Counted from the stretch's first letter, positions 34,998 to 46,374 are shown. The stretch is DNA of 64,000 bases from Lacticaseibacillus hulanensis (GCF_004010095.1 NZ_RRYD01000014.1:1-64000); one strand, 5' to 3'. Notes: generated by a model not told the origin, from the letters alone. A program made the numbers and translations.

Positions 34998-36014
34998 TTA
35001 TGCTTCCTCCTGCCACTGAACCGGCGCATCGGCGTCAAGGCGTGGCACCACCTTGCCCAGCACCAGCGCGTCTGGCACCTGAGTTTGGATTGCCTGCACG
35101 TTTGCCGGCGCCACCGCCAGCACCATGCCGATGCCAAGGTTAAACGTCAACCGCATGTCCGCCAAGCTGAGGTCACCAGCGCTTTGCAGCCGCTGGAATA
35201 ATTCCGGCCACTGCCAGCTGCCCGCGTTAATCTGTGCCGCCAGATCATCTGGCAGCATGCGCGGAACGTTATCGGTGAAGCCGCCACCCGTAATGTGCGC
35301 GGCGCCGTGAATCAGCTTCTGCTCCAGCAGCGGCAACATTACGTCGGCATAGATTCTGGTTGGCGTCAGCAGCGCTTCCGCCACATCCCGACCATCACCG
35401 AGCGGCTTAACACCCAAATCCGTTTCGCGGAGCAGCTTGCGCACGAGCGAAAATCCGTTGGCGTGCACACCCGCGCTCGGCAGACCAAGCAAAACATTCC
35501 CGGCAGCCACGTGCTGCGGCAATATCGCCGTTTCACTGGCCACCCCAACGGCAAAACCGGCCAAGTCGTAATGGCCTGCCGGATACATCCCCGGCATTTC
35601 TGCCGTTTCGCCGCCAATTAGGGACATGTGCGCCAGCTGACACCCGTGGGCCACACCGGCAACAACGGCCGCGGCGAGGTCCACGTCGAGTTTGTCCGTC
35701 GCCATGTAATCAAGGAAGAACAGTGGCTTGGCCCCATCCGCCAGCAGGTCATTGGCCACCATCGCGACCAAGTCAATGCCGATGGTGTCGTGGACGCCAA
35801 ACTCCTTAGCCAGTAGCAGTTTGGTCCCAACCCCGTCAGTTGCCGCCAGCAGCACTGGATTATCAACTTGCGGCAACCGGTACGCCGCCGCAAAGCCGCC
35901 GAGCCCGCTCAGCACGTTCGCGTCCTGCGTTGACTTCGCTAAGGGTCCGTACGCCTTGGCCGCAGCGTTCCCCGCGGCCACATCGACACCGGCGGACTTG
36001 TAGTCTATCGTCAT
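34998..36014 (-). CDS. purM: phosphoribosylformylglycinamidine cyclo-ligase (AIR synthetase)
   Basis: A 338-residue ATP-dependent cyclase, step 5. The YKSAGVDVAAGNA start, LAATDGVGTKLLLA, GIDLVAMVANDLL, GGETAEMPGMY and the GGGFTDNVPRML loop are diagnostic. Overlaps the purF stop by 4 nt (ATGA), so translation is coupled. Confidence 0.97.
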   Translation of the reverse strand: MTIDYKSAGVDVAAGNAAAKAYGPLAKSTQDANVLSGLGGFAAAYRLPQVDNPVLLAATDGVGTKLLLAKEFGVHDTIGIDLVAMVANDLLADGAKPLFFLDYMATDKLDVDLAAAVVAGVAHGCQLAHMSLIGGETAEMPGMYPAGHYDLAGFAVGVASETAILPQHVAAGNVLLGLPSAGVHANGFSLVRKLLRETDLGVKPLGDGRDVAEALLTPTRIYADVMLPLLEQKLIHGAAHITGGGFTDNVPRMLPDDLAAQINAGSWQWPELFQRLQSAGDLSLADMRLTFNLGIGMVLAVAPANVQAIQTQVPDALVLGKVVPRLDADAPVQWQEEA

Positions 36015-37468
36015 GGTGCGCTCACCTCGCTAACATCAATCTTCCGGCAGGCCATTTCCTTAGCGAAGCCGGCCGCGTAATCGTCCAGTGGCGTTGGGTA
36101 ATCACCCGTGAAGTACGCCGTGCACAGTCCCCCGTGTGGTGCCGTTGTCTTCAGGCCCACGCTCTCTTCTAGTCCGCTCACAGACAAAAAGCCCAGGGAG
36201 TCGACATCGAGCAGTTCCCGCATCTCGGCAACGCTGTGGTTTGCCGCCATCAGTTCATCCATCGACTGAATATCAATTCCGTAGAAGCACGGGAACCGCA
36301 GTGGCGGGCTGCTGATGCGCAGGTGCACCTCCTTGGCCCCGGCCTGACGCAGCAATTTCACAATCTGCATGGACGTGGTGCCGCGAACGATGGAATCATC
36401 AACGAGCACCACCTTTTTGCCCCGCACCACGTCAGGAATGGCGCTGAGTTTCATGCGGACACTGCGCTCGCGTAATTCCTGAGTGGGCTGGATGAACGTG
36501 CGCGCGACGTACTGGCTCTTCACCAGGCCCATTTCGTAGGGCAAGTTGCTGGCACGCGCATAGCCAATTGCGGCCGAGAGTGACGAATTCGGCACCCCGC
36601 AAACAATGTCGGCATCCACAGGTTGTTCCCGCGCTAGCTGTTCACCAAGGCGCACCCGCGCTTCGTGCACGTTCACGCCGAAGATGTTCGAGTCGGGTCG
36701 GGCGAAGTAGATGAACTCCATTGAGCAGACTGAAAGTTGCGTATCCGTTGTGTACTGCTCCGCGTGCAACCCCGCATCGTCCACCGTCAGCATTTCGCCC
36801 GGCTGAACGTCGCGCACGAACTTGGCGCCAATCGCATTAAGCGCGGCGGTTTCACTGCAAATCACGGTTCCCCCATCTGGCAGGGCGCCAATCACGAGGG
36901 GCCGGAAGCCATTCGGATCACTGGCCGCATACATGGCGTGTTCGGTGAGCAGCATGAAGGCAAATCCGCCGTGGACCTTGTTGAGTGCCTCCTTCAGCTG
37001 GGCCGCAAACGTTGGCTGCTTGCTCCGGCGCACTAGGTGCATGAGGACCTCGGTATCGGAGGTAGACTGGAAAATCGCCCCATTATCCTCCAATTTGCGC
37101 CGCAAGCTAATTGCGTTAGTCAAATTACCGTTGTGGGCGAGCGCGATGGCCTCGTCACTGAAGCGAAAGAGCAGCGGCTGGATGTTTTCAAGCACGCGCC
37201 CGCCCGCGGTTGAATACCGCACGTGACCCAGCGCGGCGCTGCCGTGAAGTGCCGCCAGCTGCATCGGCTTCGTGAACACCTCGCTCAGCAGACCCAGTCC
37301 GTGGTGCCGCACCAGCCCATGGTCAGTCAGGCCGACAATCCCGGCACCTTCCTGGCCGCGGTGTTGCAGCGTGTGGAGCCCAAGGTGGGTCAACTCCGCT
37401 GCGTTCGGGTTGCCCCAGATGCCAAAGACCCCACACTCTTCGTTCAGTCCCTTTATTTCATGTGGCAT
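36011..37468 (-). CDS. purF: amidophosphoribosyltransferase
   Basis: A 485-residue enzyme making phosphoribosylamine from PRPP and glutamine, the committed step. An 11-residue propeptide precedes the catalytic Cys12 ([10 protein letters not shown]). The glutaminase domain has GHVRYSTAG and HNGNLTNA; the C-terminal PRTase site is [13 protein letters not shown]. Overlaps purL by 16 nt. Confidence 0.97.
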   Translation of the reverse strand: MPHEIKGLNEECGVFGIWGNPNAAELTHLGLHTLQHRGQEGAGIVGLTDHGLVRHHGLGLLSEVFTKPMQLAALHGSAALGHVRYSTAGGRVLENIQPLLFRFSDEAIALAHNGNLTNAISLRRKLEDNGAIFQSTSDTEVLMHLVRRSKQPTFAAQLKEALNKVHGGFAFMLLTEHAMYAASDPNGFRPLVIGALPDGGTVICSETAALNAIGAKFVRDVQPGEMLTVDDAGLHAEQYTTDTQLSVCSMEFIYFARPDSNIFGVNVHEARVRLGEQLAREQPVDADIVCGVPNSSLSAAIGYARASNLPYEMGLVKSQYVARTFIQPTQELRERSVRMKLSAIPDVVRGKKVVLVDDSIVRGTTSMQIVKLLRQAGAKEVHLRISSPPLRFPCFYGIDIQSMDELMAANHSVAEMRELLDVDSLGFLSVSGLEESVGLKTTAPHGGLCTAYFTGDYPTPLDDYAAGFAKEMACRKIDVSEVSAP

Positions 37469-39663
37469 GGAATGGCCTCCTCGTAGGTCGCCCTGGCCGC
37501 CGTCAAATCAATCGCGAACGCATCCGATGCGGTTTGCACGTGCAGCTGGTCGCCGCTTGTGACACGACCAATTTCCTGGGCCAGTGCACCAACTTGCGCA
37601 CTAAATTCCGCAGCCTTGTCAGCCGGAACTGTGAGCAAGAAGCGGCCCTGTGTTTCAGCGAACAGCTGGGCGTTCGTCAGATTCAAGGTCACATCGGCCC
37701 CCAAATTGCCTTGGAGTGCCATCTCGGTCAGCGCCACGGCAAAGCCGCCAATACTCAGATCGTGTGCGGCGGAAACCAAACCGCTGCGAATCGCGCCGAG
37801 CACCGCATCCTGGTTGGCCTTCTCGGCACGCAGGTCAAGTGGGAAGAGCTCGCCCGCAATTTGTCCCTGCAGCATTTTTTGCAGCTCAGTGCCGTTAAAA
37901 TCATCGCCGGTTTCGCCGACGAGGAAAATAACATCCCCGGCATTCTTGAAGCCGCTGGTCGTCACCGTCGCCAAATCGTCAATCAGCCCCACCATCCCGA
38001 TCATCGGCGTTGGGTGAATCGCCGCACCATTAGTTTCGTTGTAGAGCGAGACGTTCCCGGAAATTACCGGGGTGTTGAGCTGCTTGCAGGCGGAAGTGAT
38101 ACCCTTCGCGGACTCAGCCAATTCGTAAAAATGCGTGGGCTGGGTCGGGTCGCCGTAGTTCAGGCAATCAGTAATACCGATGGGTTCGGCGCCACTTGCC
38201 ACCAGATTCCGCGCCGCCTCTGCCACAACCATGGCGCCACCGCGCTGTGGATTGAGGTACAGGTACCGACCGTTCGAATCGGTCGTCATGGCCAGAGCCT
38301 TGTGCGTACCACGAATCCGCACCACGCCGGCGTCACTACCCGGGAGCACCACGGTGTTCGTCTTCACCTGCGCGTCATAGCGCCGGTACAGTGACGATTT
38401 GTCTGCAATCGTGGACTGGCCAAGCATCGCCAGCCACGTGGATTGAACATCGGTGATTTCAGGCATTGCGGGCGCGACAGGGTGTTCGAGCCGCGCCGGC
38501 TTTTCGCCCTGTTGGTGATAAATCGGTGCATCGGAAGCAAGTAGGCTAACTGGTACGTCGCACACCAGGTCACCCTTGTGGTACAGCTTGTAGCGCAGTT
38601 CATCGATAACGTGACCACAAACCACGGCGTCCAGCCCGTACTTGGTGAATACGTCGATGATTTCCTGTTCACTTCCCGCGCGAACACAAAGTAGCATGCG
38701 TTCCTGGGATTCGGACAGCATAATTTCAAACGGAATCATCCCCGGCTCGCGTTGTGGAATCAAATCCAGGTCAAGGGCCATTCCCGCCCCCGCCTTGTCC
38801 GCCATTTCAACGCTGGAGCTGATGAGCCCCGCGGCCCCCATGTCCTGCATCCCCACTAGGGCGTCACGGTGCTGCCGAGTTACCTCCAGGCAGGCGTCCG
38901 TCAGTAGCTTCTCCATGAATGGATCGCCGACCTGCACCGCCGCGCGGTCCGCCTGCTTATCATCGGCAAATTCACTGGACGCAAAACTAGCGCCATTAAT
39001 TCCGTCACGCCCGGTCTTGGCGCCAACGTAGATAATCGCGTTGCCCACGCCGGCAGCACGCCCGCGCTGAATCTGATCTTTGTTCATCACGCCGACACAC
39101 ATGGCGTTGACCAGCGGGTTGCGGGCGTAGGTTGGATCAAAATTGGTTTCACCACCAACCGTTGGAATCCCAATCGAGTTTCCGTAGCCCCCGATGCCCG
39201 CGACCACTTCGTCCACGAGGTGCCGGACGTGCGGGTCGTCTAGTTCACCGAAACTGAGTGAATCCAGCAGTGCAATTGGTTCGGCCCCGATGGAAAAGAT
39301 GTCACGAATAATCCCCCCAACCCCGGTTGCCGCACCCTCGTACGGTTCCACGGCGCTTGGGTGGTTGTGGCTTTCGGCCTTGAACACGACGGCCTTGCCC
39401 TCACCGATATCAATCACCCCGGCACCTTCACCGGGGCCCATCAGAACGCGGTCGTTTTTGGTCCAGAAGGTTTTGAGCACCGGCTTACTGTACTTGTACG
39501 CGCAGTGCTCACTCCACATCCCGCTGGCAAGCCCTATTTCCGTGTAGTTTGGCAGCCGCCCCAGCTTGCTGGTGAATCGGTCGTATTCTTCCTCGGTCAA
39601 TCCCCAGTCCAAGTAAGGCTTTTGTTCCTTAATCGCCTGTGGGTCAAGTTCAACGCGCTGCAT
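37453..39663 (-). CDS. purL: FGAM synthase subunit II (small-type PurL)
   Basis: A 736-residue ATP-dependent amidotransferase subunit for step 4. It is the small PurL type that needs separate PurS and PurQ, both encoded just upstream. Marks include [49 protein letters not shown] and [11 protein letters not shown]-type repeats of the two AIR-synthetase-like halves. AGGAGG 9 nt upstream; overlaps purQ by 14 nt. Confidence 0.97.
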   Translation of the reverse strand: MQRVELDPQAIKEQKPYLDWGLTEEEYDRFTSKLGRLPNYTEIGLASGMWSEHCAYKYSKPVLKTFWTKNDRVLMGPGEGAGVIDIGEGKAVVFKAESHNHPSAVEPYEGAATGVGGIIRDIFSIGAEPIALLDSLSFGELDDPHVRHLVDEVVAGIGGYGNSIGIPTVGGETNFDPTYARNPLVNAMCVGVMNKDQIQRGRAAGVGNAIIYVGAKTGRDGINGASFASSEFADDKQADRAAVQVGDPFMEKLLTDACLEVTRQHRDALVGMQDMGAAGLISSSVEMADKAGAGMALDLDLIPQREPGMIPFEIMLSESQERMLLCVRAGSEQEIIDVFTKYGLDAVVCGHVIDELRYKLYHKGDLVCDVPVSLLASDAPIYHQQGEKPARLEHPVAPAMPEITDVQSTWLAMLGQSTIADKSSLYRRYDAQVKTNTVVLPGSDAGVVRIRGTHKALAMTTDSNGRYLYLNPQRGGAMVVAEAARNLVASGAEPIGITDCLNYGDPTQPTHFYELAESAKGITSACKQLNTPVISGNVSLYNETNGAAIHPTPMIGMVGLIDDLATVTTSGFKNAGDVIFLVGETGDDFNGTELQKMLQGQIAGELFPLDLRAEKANQDAVLGAIRSGLVSAAHDLSIGGFAVALTEMALQGNLGADVTLNLTNAQLFAETQGRFLLTVPADKAAEFSAQVGALAQEIGRVTSGDQLHVQTASDAFAIDLTAARATYEEAIPCHMK

Positions 39664-40327
39664 TTGCCAATACCTCCTGCTTCAGTGATTCAAAAACGCC
39701 TAGGCCATCGGTGCCACCCAGCAGGGCCTCCACCGCGCGCTCGGGGTGGGGCATCATCCCCAGCACGTTTCCCGCTGCGTTAGTCAGACCGGCAATATCG
39801 TTCAGGCTGCCGTTCGGGTTGTCGCGGTACCGGAACACCACCTGCTGGTTGGCTTCAAGCTTGGCCAGCGTGTCCGGGTCAGCGTAGTAGTTTCCTTCCC
39901 CGTGGGCAATTGGCAAAGTAATGGTCTGCTCCGGTTCGTAAGCGTTACTAAAGGGGGTGTCGGTGTTAACCACGGCAAGCTCTTCGGGAGCGCAAATGAA
40001 GCTGAGCGATTTGTTCCACTGCAGCGCCCCGGGCAGCAGGCCGGCCTCGCACAAAATCTGGAAACCGTTGCAGATACCGATGACCAGCCCGCCGTTTTCT
40101 GCGTGTGCCTTAAGCGCGGGCATAATCGGGCTGAAGCTGGCGATGGCACCGCTGCGCAGATAGTCGCCATAGGAAAAGCCGCCCGGAACCCCCACGATGT
40201 CGTACCCGGCCAAAGTGGTTTCACTAGCCGAGACGATGTCGGTGTCAATCCCCGCAATTTCCTGGAACGCCCAAGCAAGATCCTGGTCACAGTTAGACCC
40301 AGGGAAACTAATTACGGCCGCCTTCAT
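39650..40327 (-). CDS. purQ: FGAM synthase subunit I (glutaminase)
   Basis: A 225-residue class-I glutamine amidotransferase. [15 protein letters not shown] is the family start, the nucleophile is in [10 protein letters not shown], and the His/Glu pair lies in [10 protein letters not shown]. It feeds ammonia to PurL. Its ATG overlaps the purS stop (ATGA). GAGGTG 5 nt upstream. Confidence 0.97.
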   Translation of the reverse strand: MKAAVISFPGSNCDQDLAWAFQEIAGIDTDIVSASETTLAGYDIVGVPGGFSYGDYLRSGAIASFSPIMPALKAHAENGGLVIGICNGFQILCEAGLLPGALQWNKSLSFICAPEELAVVNTDTPFSNAYEPEQTITLPIAHGEGNYYADPDTLAKLEANQQVVFRYRDNPNGSLNDIAGLTNAAGNVLGMMPHPERAVEALLGGTDGLGVFESLKQEVLANAAR

Positions 40328-40587
40328 GCTTTCACCTCGCTAATTTCGGTCAGCTCGAAGCGGTAGGTTTCCATGTTCACGTTGGCTAGCAAGGCGTCAC
40401 AGATGTGATCCACCTGCGCACTCGCTGCCTGTTCATCCTTAGCGGCCAAAACCAATTCGAAGTATTTGCCGAACAGTACCGACTCAACATTGTCGTAGTC
40501 CATCCGCTTCAGCGCGGTCTTAATGGCTTCCGCTTTTGGGTCGAGTACTGAGGGCTTGTAGTTGACGTAAATCGAGGCTTTAAACAT
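40324..40587 (-). CDS. purS: FGAM synthase subunit PurS
   Basis: An 87-residue bridging subunit of the PurLQS complex: [21 protein letters not shown], then [16 protein letters not shown] and a C-terminal RFELTEIS strand. AAAGGA 8 nt upstream supports ATG 40587. Separated from purC by 66 nt, which is the largest gap in the first half of the operon. Confidence 0.95.
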   Translation of the reverse strand: MFKASIYVNYKPSVLDPKAEAIKTALKRMDYDNVESVLFGKYFELVLAAKDEQAASAQVDHICDALLANVNMETYRFELTEISEVKA

Positions 40588-40653
40588 GGGCTTTTTCCTT
40601 TCTGTGGGTACAATCACGCGTTAAATAATTCCAAACTAACCGGCACTTTCCGG

Positions 40654-41370
40654 TTACTTGCTGGCCTGCAGCCGCCGCAACACTTCGCGATAAACCGGCT
40701 GCAATTCCCCAGCGTGTTTCCGAAAGACATCCTTATCCAGCGAGTCACCGGTTGCATCATCCACCAGCCGAAAATTATCGGGCGACAATTCATCGGCCAA
40801 GACCAGTGAGCCATCCGCCAGCGTGCCAAATTCGAGCTTGAAGTCGACGAGTTTGATCCCCGCCTTAGCAAACCGCGCCGTCAGGAAGTCGTTGACCTGA
40901 TCAGTTAGGGCACGCACCTTAGCCAGCGTTGCTGCGTCCGCAATTCCAAGTGCCTGAATCTGGTCGTTGTTAATGAACGGATCGTCTAGCGCATCGGATT
41001 TGTAATAGTATTCGTGAATCGCTGGCTTGAAAGATAACAGGTGTTTCACATGGAACTTGGTTTCAAAGTGGCCCGAAGCGTAATTCCGCAAAACCACTTC
41101 CAGTGGCAGCATCTTCGCCTTGCGCACAATCATGCTGCCCTGGTCCGGTGTATCCACGTAATGCGTAGGCACCCCCGCTGCCGTAATTTCCTGGAAGAGC
41201 AACGCGGAAATTTGCAGGTTTAAAGTGCCCTTCCCGGCGATTGTCTCCTTGCGCTTCCCGTTGAGTGCCGTTGCCTGGTCCAGGTATTCAACCCACAACA
41301 ATTCGGGATCATCGGTGGCGGAAACCCGCTTAGCCTTACCCTCAAACAGCACTTCCTTCTTGACGGTCAT
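40654..41370 (-). CDS. purC: SAICAR synthase
   Basis: A 238-residue ATP-dependent ligase adding aspartate to CAIR. It has LFEGKAKRVSATDD at the start, KREMLPLEVVLRNYASG-type KAKMLPLEVVLRNYASG in the middle, the DFKLEFG loop and DELSPDNFRL. Its ATG shares one base with the purK stop (TAATG). AGGAGG upstream. Confidence 0.97.
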   Translation of the reverse strand: MTVKKEVLFEGKAKRVSATDDPELLWVEYLDQATALNGKRKETIAGKGTLNLQISALLFQEITAAGVPTHYVDTPDQGSMIVRKAKMLPLEVVLRNYASGHFETKFHVKHLLSFKPAIHEYYYKSDALDDPFINNDQIQALGIADAATLAKVRALTDQVNDFLTARFAKAGIKLVDFKLEFGTLADGSLVLADELSPDNFRLVDDATGDSLDKDVFRKHAGELQPVYREVLRRLQASK

Positions 41371-42488
41371 TATTTTGCCTCCTGAATTTTTACTTCATCA
41401 AGTAACTGCTGAACATCGCTGCCAATAACCGTGATGTGGCCCATCTTCCGTCCGGTCCGCACCGCCGCCTTACCGTAATCGTGCAGGTGCCACTGCGGAT
41501 GATCCGGCCACTGCACAAGGGCGTTTGGCAAATCATCGCCGAGCAGATTGCGCATCACCGCTGGGGCGTACTGGGTGATTGGCGGAATTGGCAGTCCGCA
41601 AACACTCAGAATGTGTGCAGCAAACTGCGAAACGTTGCACGCCTCAATGGAGTAATGACCAGAGTTGTGTGGCCGTGGTGCCAACTCGTTAATTAACACG
41701 CGGTTGCCCTCGGCGAACATCTCAATGCCAAGTACCCCCCGCAGGTTTAACGCGGAGGCGATGGTTGTGGCCGCCGCACTCACCGCGGCCTTCAGCTCGA
41801 TAGTGAGATCAGGCGCCGGCGCAATGGTTGTGTGCAGGATATGGTTCTGGTGGTGATTTTCCACCACGGGAAAGACCCGAACCACATCATCACCGCCGCG
41901 CGTAACCATGACGGACAATTCACGGTCGAAATTCTGCCGCGCCTCCAAAATGCACGGCGCCTGCTGCAGTAGTTGCGCGCCCGCCGCCAAATCAGCCGGT
42001 GAGTTCAAATCCACCTGGCCGTGACCATCGTAGCCACCACTAGTTGTCTTCAAGATTGCCGGATACCCAATCTCCCCAACAGCCGCGGCCAGTTCCGCGC
42101 CATCGCTCACCGGTGCAAACGAAGTCACGGGCAATCCGTGATCATTCAAGAAGGTCTTTTCGTTCACCCGGTCCCCTGTGATCCGCAGAAGCTCGGTCCC
42201 CTGGGGCACCGCAACGATGTCTTGCACGGCTTCTAACGCCTCGAGGTCCACGTTCTCGAACTCATAGGTCAAAACATCGCTGCGCCGCGCCAGTTCCCGC
42301 AACGCATTTGTGTCACTGTATTCGGCGGTAATCTGAAAATCAGCAACCTGACCCGTTGGGGAATCCGGCGTTGGCTCGAGCACGCCGATGCGGTAGCCCA
42401 TTGCACGTGCGGCGAGTGCCATCATCCGCCCCAACTGACCACCACCGATGATGCCAATGGTTGACGGTGGCAAAAACACCTTATTCAT
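41370..42488 (-). CDS. purK: N5-carboxyaminoimidazole ribonucleotide synthase
   Basis: A 372-residue ATP-grasp enzyme that carboxylates AIR at N5. [17 protein letters not shown] is diagnostic, with [13 protein letters not shown] (ATP loop) and [16 protein letters not shown] near 270. Overlaps purE by 8 nt; no good ribosome binding site of its own, which suggests coupling to purE translation. Confidence 0.96.
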   Translation of the reverse strand: MNKVFLPPSTIGIIGGGQLGRMMALAARAMGYRIGVLEPTPDSPTGQVADFQITAEYSDTNALRELARRSDVLTYEFENVDLEALEAVQDIVAVPQGTELLRITGDRVNEKTFLNDHGLPVTSFAPVSDGAELAAAVGEIGYPAILKTTSGGYDGHGQVDLNSPADLAAGAQLLQQAPCILEARQNFDRELSVMVTRGGDDVVRVFPVVENHHQNHILHTTIAPAPDLTIELKAAVSAAATTIASALNLRGVLGIEMFAEGNRVLINELAPRPHNSGHYSIEACNVSQFAAHILSVCGLPIPPITQYAPAVMRNLLGDDLPNALVQWPDHPQWHLHDYGKAAVRTGRKMGHITVIGSDVQQLLDEVKIQEAK

Positions 42489-42966
42489 GAAGGGTGGCCC
42501 CACTTTCCTGTGCCGCTTTGGTTTGCGCCTTCCGGTATGCCGTTAGCTTGGCGGCAACATCCGCGTCAGTGATTGCCAGCATCGCCGCCGCGTACAAACC
42601 GGCGTTTATCGCCCCAGCATCACCGATTGCGGTGGTGCCGACCGGAATTCCGGCTGGCATTTGGACAATCGATAGCAAGGAATCAACCCCGTTTAATGTT
42701 CGTGTTTTTACCGGAACACCAATTACCGGCACCGTCGTATTTGCAGCCAGCATGCCCGGTAAATGCGCGGCACCACCAGCACCCGCAATGATGACCGCAT
42801 AGCCATTATCCCGGGCACTCTGCCCGAACTTCGCCAGATCATCGGGCATTCGGTGTGCAGAAATAACCTTGTTATCATGCGGTACACCTAACTTTGTGAG
42901 TACTTGGGCGGCCTTTTGCATTACCGGCCAATCAGACGTACTCCCCATCACGACAGCAACCTTCAC
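42481..42966 (-). CDS. purE: N5-CAIR mutase
   Basis: A 161-residue class I PurE converting N5-CAIR to [14 protein letters not shown] and SAHRMPDDL contain the substrate-binding Ser and catalytic His; [11 protein letters not shown] follows. Start is GTG 42966 ([13 protein letters not shown] is the family beginning); the frame to 43050 would add an unsupported 28 residues. First gene of the eleven-gene operon. Confidence 0.95.
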   Translation of the reverse strand: MKVAVVMGSTSDWPVMQKAAQVLTKLGVPHDNKVISAHRMPDDLAKFGQSARDNGYAVIIAGAGGAAHLPGMLAANTTVPVIGVPVKTRTLNGVDSLLSIVQMPAGIPVGTTAIGDAGAINAGLYAAAMLAITDADVAAKLTAYRKAQTKAAQESGATLHE

Positions 42967-43329
42967 CTTGACCACTTCGCTTTCATTTTGTTGGCCCAAG
43001 CCTACCACATTTTGTTTGGCGATTTCAACCGTTTTAGGAACAATTATCACGCTAATAGTAGTTATAGTTCGTGTTTTATACTAAAAAGGCGAACGTTCGC
43101 AAGTAGCGCCCGTTCGCTCAGAAAATCATTTCAACTCGCGCTCCTCACTTACTCAATCTTTCCTCATTGGCGTTGCGACCCCCGCGCCGATTAATGTTCC
43201 TGGTTAACTAAAATAAATCATTACCTATTTGCAAAAACTGTATGGTTGGCGGCCTCGAAAAGGGGTAAAATGTATTTATGAAAACGTTTTACAGAGATTT
43301 GTGATTCGGCTTGAAAGGAATGTACACCA
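42967..43329. promoter_or_regulatory. divergent control region of pur operon and glpK
   Basis: A 360-nt gap. The minus strand carries a promoter TTGCGA (43102-43097), 16-nt spacer, TATAAA (43080-43075). PurBox-like CGAAC motifs overlap it: AAACACGAACTATA (about 43063-43077), and GCGAACGTTCGC (43089-43100), a perfect palindrome, with another GCGAACGGG further upstream. These fit PurR-type control known from Gram-positive pur operons. No guanine riboswitch is seen. Confidence 0.6.
43279..43293 (+). promoter_or_regulatory. cre-like site upstream of glpK
   Basis: TGAAAACGTTTTACA, a near match to the CcpA operator, 36 nt before the glpK ATG. Catabolite repression of glycerol use is common in the family; binding here is inferred. 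Confidence 0.55.
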
Positions 43330-44835
43330 ATGACTAAATACATCATGGCTATCGATGAAGGCACGACCAGCACCAGGGCCATTGTGTTCGACCACGATGG
43401 CAATACCGTTGCGTCCTCGCAGCGTGAATTCACCCAATATTTTCCCAGTTCAGGTTGGGTCGAGCACGACGCAAGCAAAATATGGTCTGCCGTTCAAGCA
43501 ACCATCGCTGACGTCTTCATCAACAGTGACATCCAGCCCAAGGACATCGCCGGAATCGGCATTACCAATCAACGCGAAACCACAGTAATCTGGGACAAGC
43601 AAACCGGACTACCCATCTACCACGCAATTGTGTGGCAGTCGCGGCAAACAACCGCTTTAGCCGAGCAGCTCCAAAAGGAAGGCTACAGTGAATTCTTCCG
43701 GGAAAGAACCGGACTGATTATCGACCCGTATTTCTCTGCCACGAAGGTGCGCTGGATTCTCGACCACGTGCCTGGCGCCCAGGAACGTGCCGAACGCGGC
43801 GAGCTCCTCTTCGGGACGATCGACACGTGGTTAACCTGGAAACTGTCCGGGGGTGCCATTCACGTCACCGACTACACGAACGCGAGCCGGACCGCCTTGT
43901 TCAACATCCACACGCTCGATTGGGACAAGGACATCCTGCAGTTGCTCAACATTCCGAAGATTATGCTGCCAGCAGTGCGGGCCAACGACAAGGTGTACGG
44001 CAGCACTGCCAGTTACCACTTCTACGGTAGCCAGGCCCCGATTGCCGGCATTGCCGGGGACCAGCAGGCAGCCCTCATTGGTCAGCTTGCCCTCAAGCCG
44101 GGGGAAGTGAAGAACACTTACGGAACGGGTAGCTTTATCGTGATGAATACCGGCAGTGAACCGGTCGCTTCCAAAAACAACCTACTGACGACGATTGCGT
44201 ACGGACTTAACGGAACCGTCACATACGCGCTTGAGGGTTCAGTCTTTGTTTCTGGGTCTGCCATTCAGTGGCTGCGCGATTCAATGCATCTGGTGCAAAA
44301 CGCGGCCGACTCCGAAGCGGCGGCGAAAGCCAGCCAAAACGACAACGAGGTTTATGTCGTGCCCGCCTTCACCGGACTGGGTGCACCATATTGGGATCCA
44401 GATGCCCGCGGCGCAATTTTCGGGATTACCCGTGGAACCACAGACAACGATTTGATTAAGGCCACGCTCCAATCGCTCGCTTACCAGACCCGCGACGTCG
44501 TTGATACGATGGTGGCCGACACCAATACCGCCATTCCTACGCTCCGGGTCGACGGGGGTGCGGCCCGCAACGATTATTTGCTTCAGTTCCAGGCTGATTT
44601 GCTCGATGTCCCCGTCGAACGGGCTGCGGTTTTGGAGACAACCGCGCGCGGCGTTGCCTATCTGGCCGGCCTTGCCGTTGGTTTCTGGCAGGGTTTTGAT
44701 GAGTTGCAGGAGTTAACTAAAGTCAAAGGAAAATTCACCGCGCAAATAACAACAGCTGAACGTGACAAGTTATATCACGGATGGCAAGCCGCAGTAGAGG
44801 CGACGCGCATGTTTGCTCGCAAAAATAACATCTAA
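43330..44835 (+). CDS. glpK: glycerol kinase
   Basis: A 501-residue FGGY kinase phosphorylating glycerol to glycerol-3-phosphate. [16 protein letters not shown] is the phosphate-binding start. [37 protein letters not shown] and the FGGY signature [17 protein letters not shown] are present. The usual regulatory His phosphorylated by PTS HPr (the HYFYGS-type loop, residues about 228-234) appears as SYHFYGS. GAAAGGA 10 nt upstream. Genes for glpF or glpO are not adjacent. Confidence 0.97.
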   Translation: MTKYIMAIDEGTTSTRAIVFDHDGNTVASSQREFTQYFPSSGWVEHDASKIWSAVQATIADVFINSDIQPKDIAGIGITNQRETTVIWDKQTGLPIYHAIVWQSRQTTALAEQLQKEGYSEFFRERTGLIIDPYFSATKVRWILDHVPGAQERAERGELLFGTIDTWLTWKLSGGAIHVTDYTNASRTALFNIHTLDWDKDILQLLNIPKIMLPAVRANDKVYGSTASYHFYGSQAPIAGIAGDQQAALIGQLALKPGEVKNTYGTGSFIVMNTGSEPVASKNNLLTTIAYGLNGTVTYALEGSVFVSGSAIQWLRDSMHLVQNAADSEAAAKASQNDNEVYVVPAFTGLGAPYWDPDARGAIFGITRGTTDNDLIKATLQSLAYQTRDVVDTMVADTNTAIPTLRVDGGAARNDYLLQFQADLLDVPVERAAVLETTARGVAYLAGLAVGFWQGFDELQELTKVKGKFTAQITTAERDKLYHGWQAAVEATRMFARKNNI

Positions 44836-44998
44836 CTAAACTGTGAAATATTTAACTTATAGTCATTTCAGCTTTTACCTATGAATTTTGCGTCAGCGGT
44901 AGTAAAATAAAGTCAATTATATTAGGAGCGAACTTTTTTACGTATATACTTGATTGACGGGGGTTTGGGGGAATCCTCATCACGTGGAGGTCACCGTT

Positions 44999-45694
44999 AT
45001 GCTGAGATTTTATGGTCAACCAAAGTTTAGGGTTATGGACGCTGACAAGGACCCAGTGGGCTACGAACTATTCATTCGTGAATGGCGTGACGACCGCTGG
45101 ATGTTGCCGGAAGACTTTACTGCCTGCACACCGGACCAGATGGCGCAGCTTCTTTCGCAAACCATCGCCAAGTTACCGGAAAACATTGAACTAATCTCGT
45201 TTAACTTGGAGCAGAGCCAGTTTGTCGATGACCGGTACATTGACATGGTCAAGCAGATTCAAAACACAACGAGCATCAACATTTTCACTGAACTCACAGA
45301 ACGCACTGACGCTAACGTATCCATTGCGCAACTCAAGGACGCCGCGCGTAAGTTCCACAATCTCGGCTTGCTGGTCTGCATCGATGATGTTGGCACCGGC
45401 GACAACACGCCAGAGCTTGTGCTTGAGCTGAACGATTACATCGATGAGTACAAGTTCGCGCTGCAAAACTTCCGGCCGTTTAACCGTATCAGCGAAATCA
45501 CCGGCACCATCACCTTCTGGTACGAGATGGCCGCCAAAAACGGGAAGATGCTCGCCATCGAGGGCCTTGAGAACGAAGCCGACCTGAGTACAATTCAGCA
45601 ATCATATCCTTGCGACGTAATCCAAGGCTACTACATGGGCAAGCCGGCACTACTCCCAATTGCCGAAGACGTCAAAAGTGACCTCGTAAATTAA
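44999..45694 (+). CDS. stand-alone EAL-domain protein (cyclic-di-GMP phosphodiesterase-like)
   Basis: A 231-residue single-domain protein. EAL-domain landmarks map in order: GYELFIRE (Glu23, the EAL Glu), SFNLEQ (Asn), FTELTE (Glu), CIDDVGTGDN (the DDFGTG metal pair), EYKFAL (Lys), AIEGLEN (Glu) and QGYYMGKP (Gln). All the catalytic positions thus seem kept although the motif wording is divergent. No GGDEF domain or sensor is attached or adjacent. GGAGG 8 nt upstream fixes ATG 44999. Confidence 0.85.
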   Translation: MLRFYGQPKFRVMDADKDPVGYELFIREWRDDRWMLPEDFTACTPDQMAQLLSQTIAKLPENIELISFNLEQSQFVDDRYIDMVKQIQNTTSINIFTELTERTDANVSIAQLKDAARKFHNLGLLVCIDDVGTGDNTPELVLELNDYIDEYKFALQNFRPFNRISEITGTITFWYEMAAKNGKMLAIEGLENEADLSTIQQSYPCDVIQGYYMGKPALLPIAEDVKSDLVN

Positions 45695-45724
45695 AAAAAG
45701 CTCGGCATTTGCCGAGCTTTTTTG
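45694..45724. terminator. bidirectional terminator
   Basis: AAAGCTCGGCA/TGCCGAGCTTT with A and T runs, serving the EAL gene and the convergent hsp20 gene. Confidence 0.92.
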
Positions 45725-45756
45725 TTGCAGATTAACCTGCTTGTTTAACTACCAAT

Positions 45757-46179
45757 CTACTCAATAGCAATCGTGTCGTCCTTAGCTGCCGCCTCTGTTA
45801 GCTTGGGCAGCACAACCGTGAGCACACCATCAGCCATTGACGCCTTGATGTGGTCACGATCAACGTCTGGCAGGCGGAAACTGCGGCTAGTTTCGCCGTA
45901 CTGCCGCTCGCTCATCAGCACGTTCCCATCCTTGTCCGTGTGGTCGTCAAACACATCGTGCCGAACGCCAATGGTGAGCACATCATCACGGTAATTCATC
46001 TTGATGTCTTCCTTTTTCAGACCCGGTACGTCGACCTTCACTTGGTATTCCTTGTCGCGATCCTTAATGTCCGTTTTGAGCGTGTGTTGTGGAACCATGT
46101 CACCAAATAAGCGGCGCCCCATTTTGGCAAAAAATGGGTCATCTAGCCAGCCGTCGCGTTGCAACAAATCATTCGTCAT
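45757..46179 (-). CDS. hsp20: small heat shock protein (Hsp20/alpha-crystallin)
   Basis: A 140-residue chaperone. After a short N-terminus (DPFFAKMGRRLFGDM), the alpha-crystallin domain spans about 34-130 with YQVKVDVPGLKKEDIKMNYRDDVLTI, SERQYGETSRSFRLPD and the ADGVLTVVLPKL consensus, then an I-A-I tail for oligomer contacts. ATG 46179 has AAAGGA 8 nt upstream; ATG 46188 is too close. No CtsR or CIRCE operator was recognised upstream. Confidence 0.92.
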   Translation of the reverse strand: MTNDLLQRDGWLDDPFFAKMGRRLFGDMVPQHTLKTDIKDRDKEYQVKVDVPGLKKEDIKMNYRDDVLTIGVRHDVFDDHTDKDGNVLMSERQYGETSRSFRLPDVDRDHIKASMADGVLTVVLPKLTEAAAKDDTIAIE

Positions 46180-46374
46180 AACACTCATCCTTTCATTAAT
46201 TACCAATTACCACTCCCACCGACACATTAATTATAGCATCCCCAACTGACCAAATTGCAAATAAGCATATTTGGCCATTTTTTTGCCGTTTTAATAACAA
46301 TTAGTGCATTTCTGGCTCAAACAAAATGAAATCACGGATACTTTGCTCTTAAAATTAACAATTTGAATTAAGGT

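Noticed and set aside
41042-41057. Second parS-like sequence TGTTTCACATGGAACT in purC
   Set aside because: Two or more mismatches in the central CACGTG core and at the end, and it is inside a coding region.
46207-46270. CtsR operator upstream of hsp20
   Set aside because: GACCAAAT/ATTTGGCC is an imperfect dyad but not the GGTCAAA direct repeat of CtsR.
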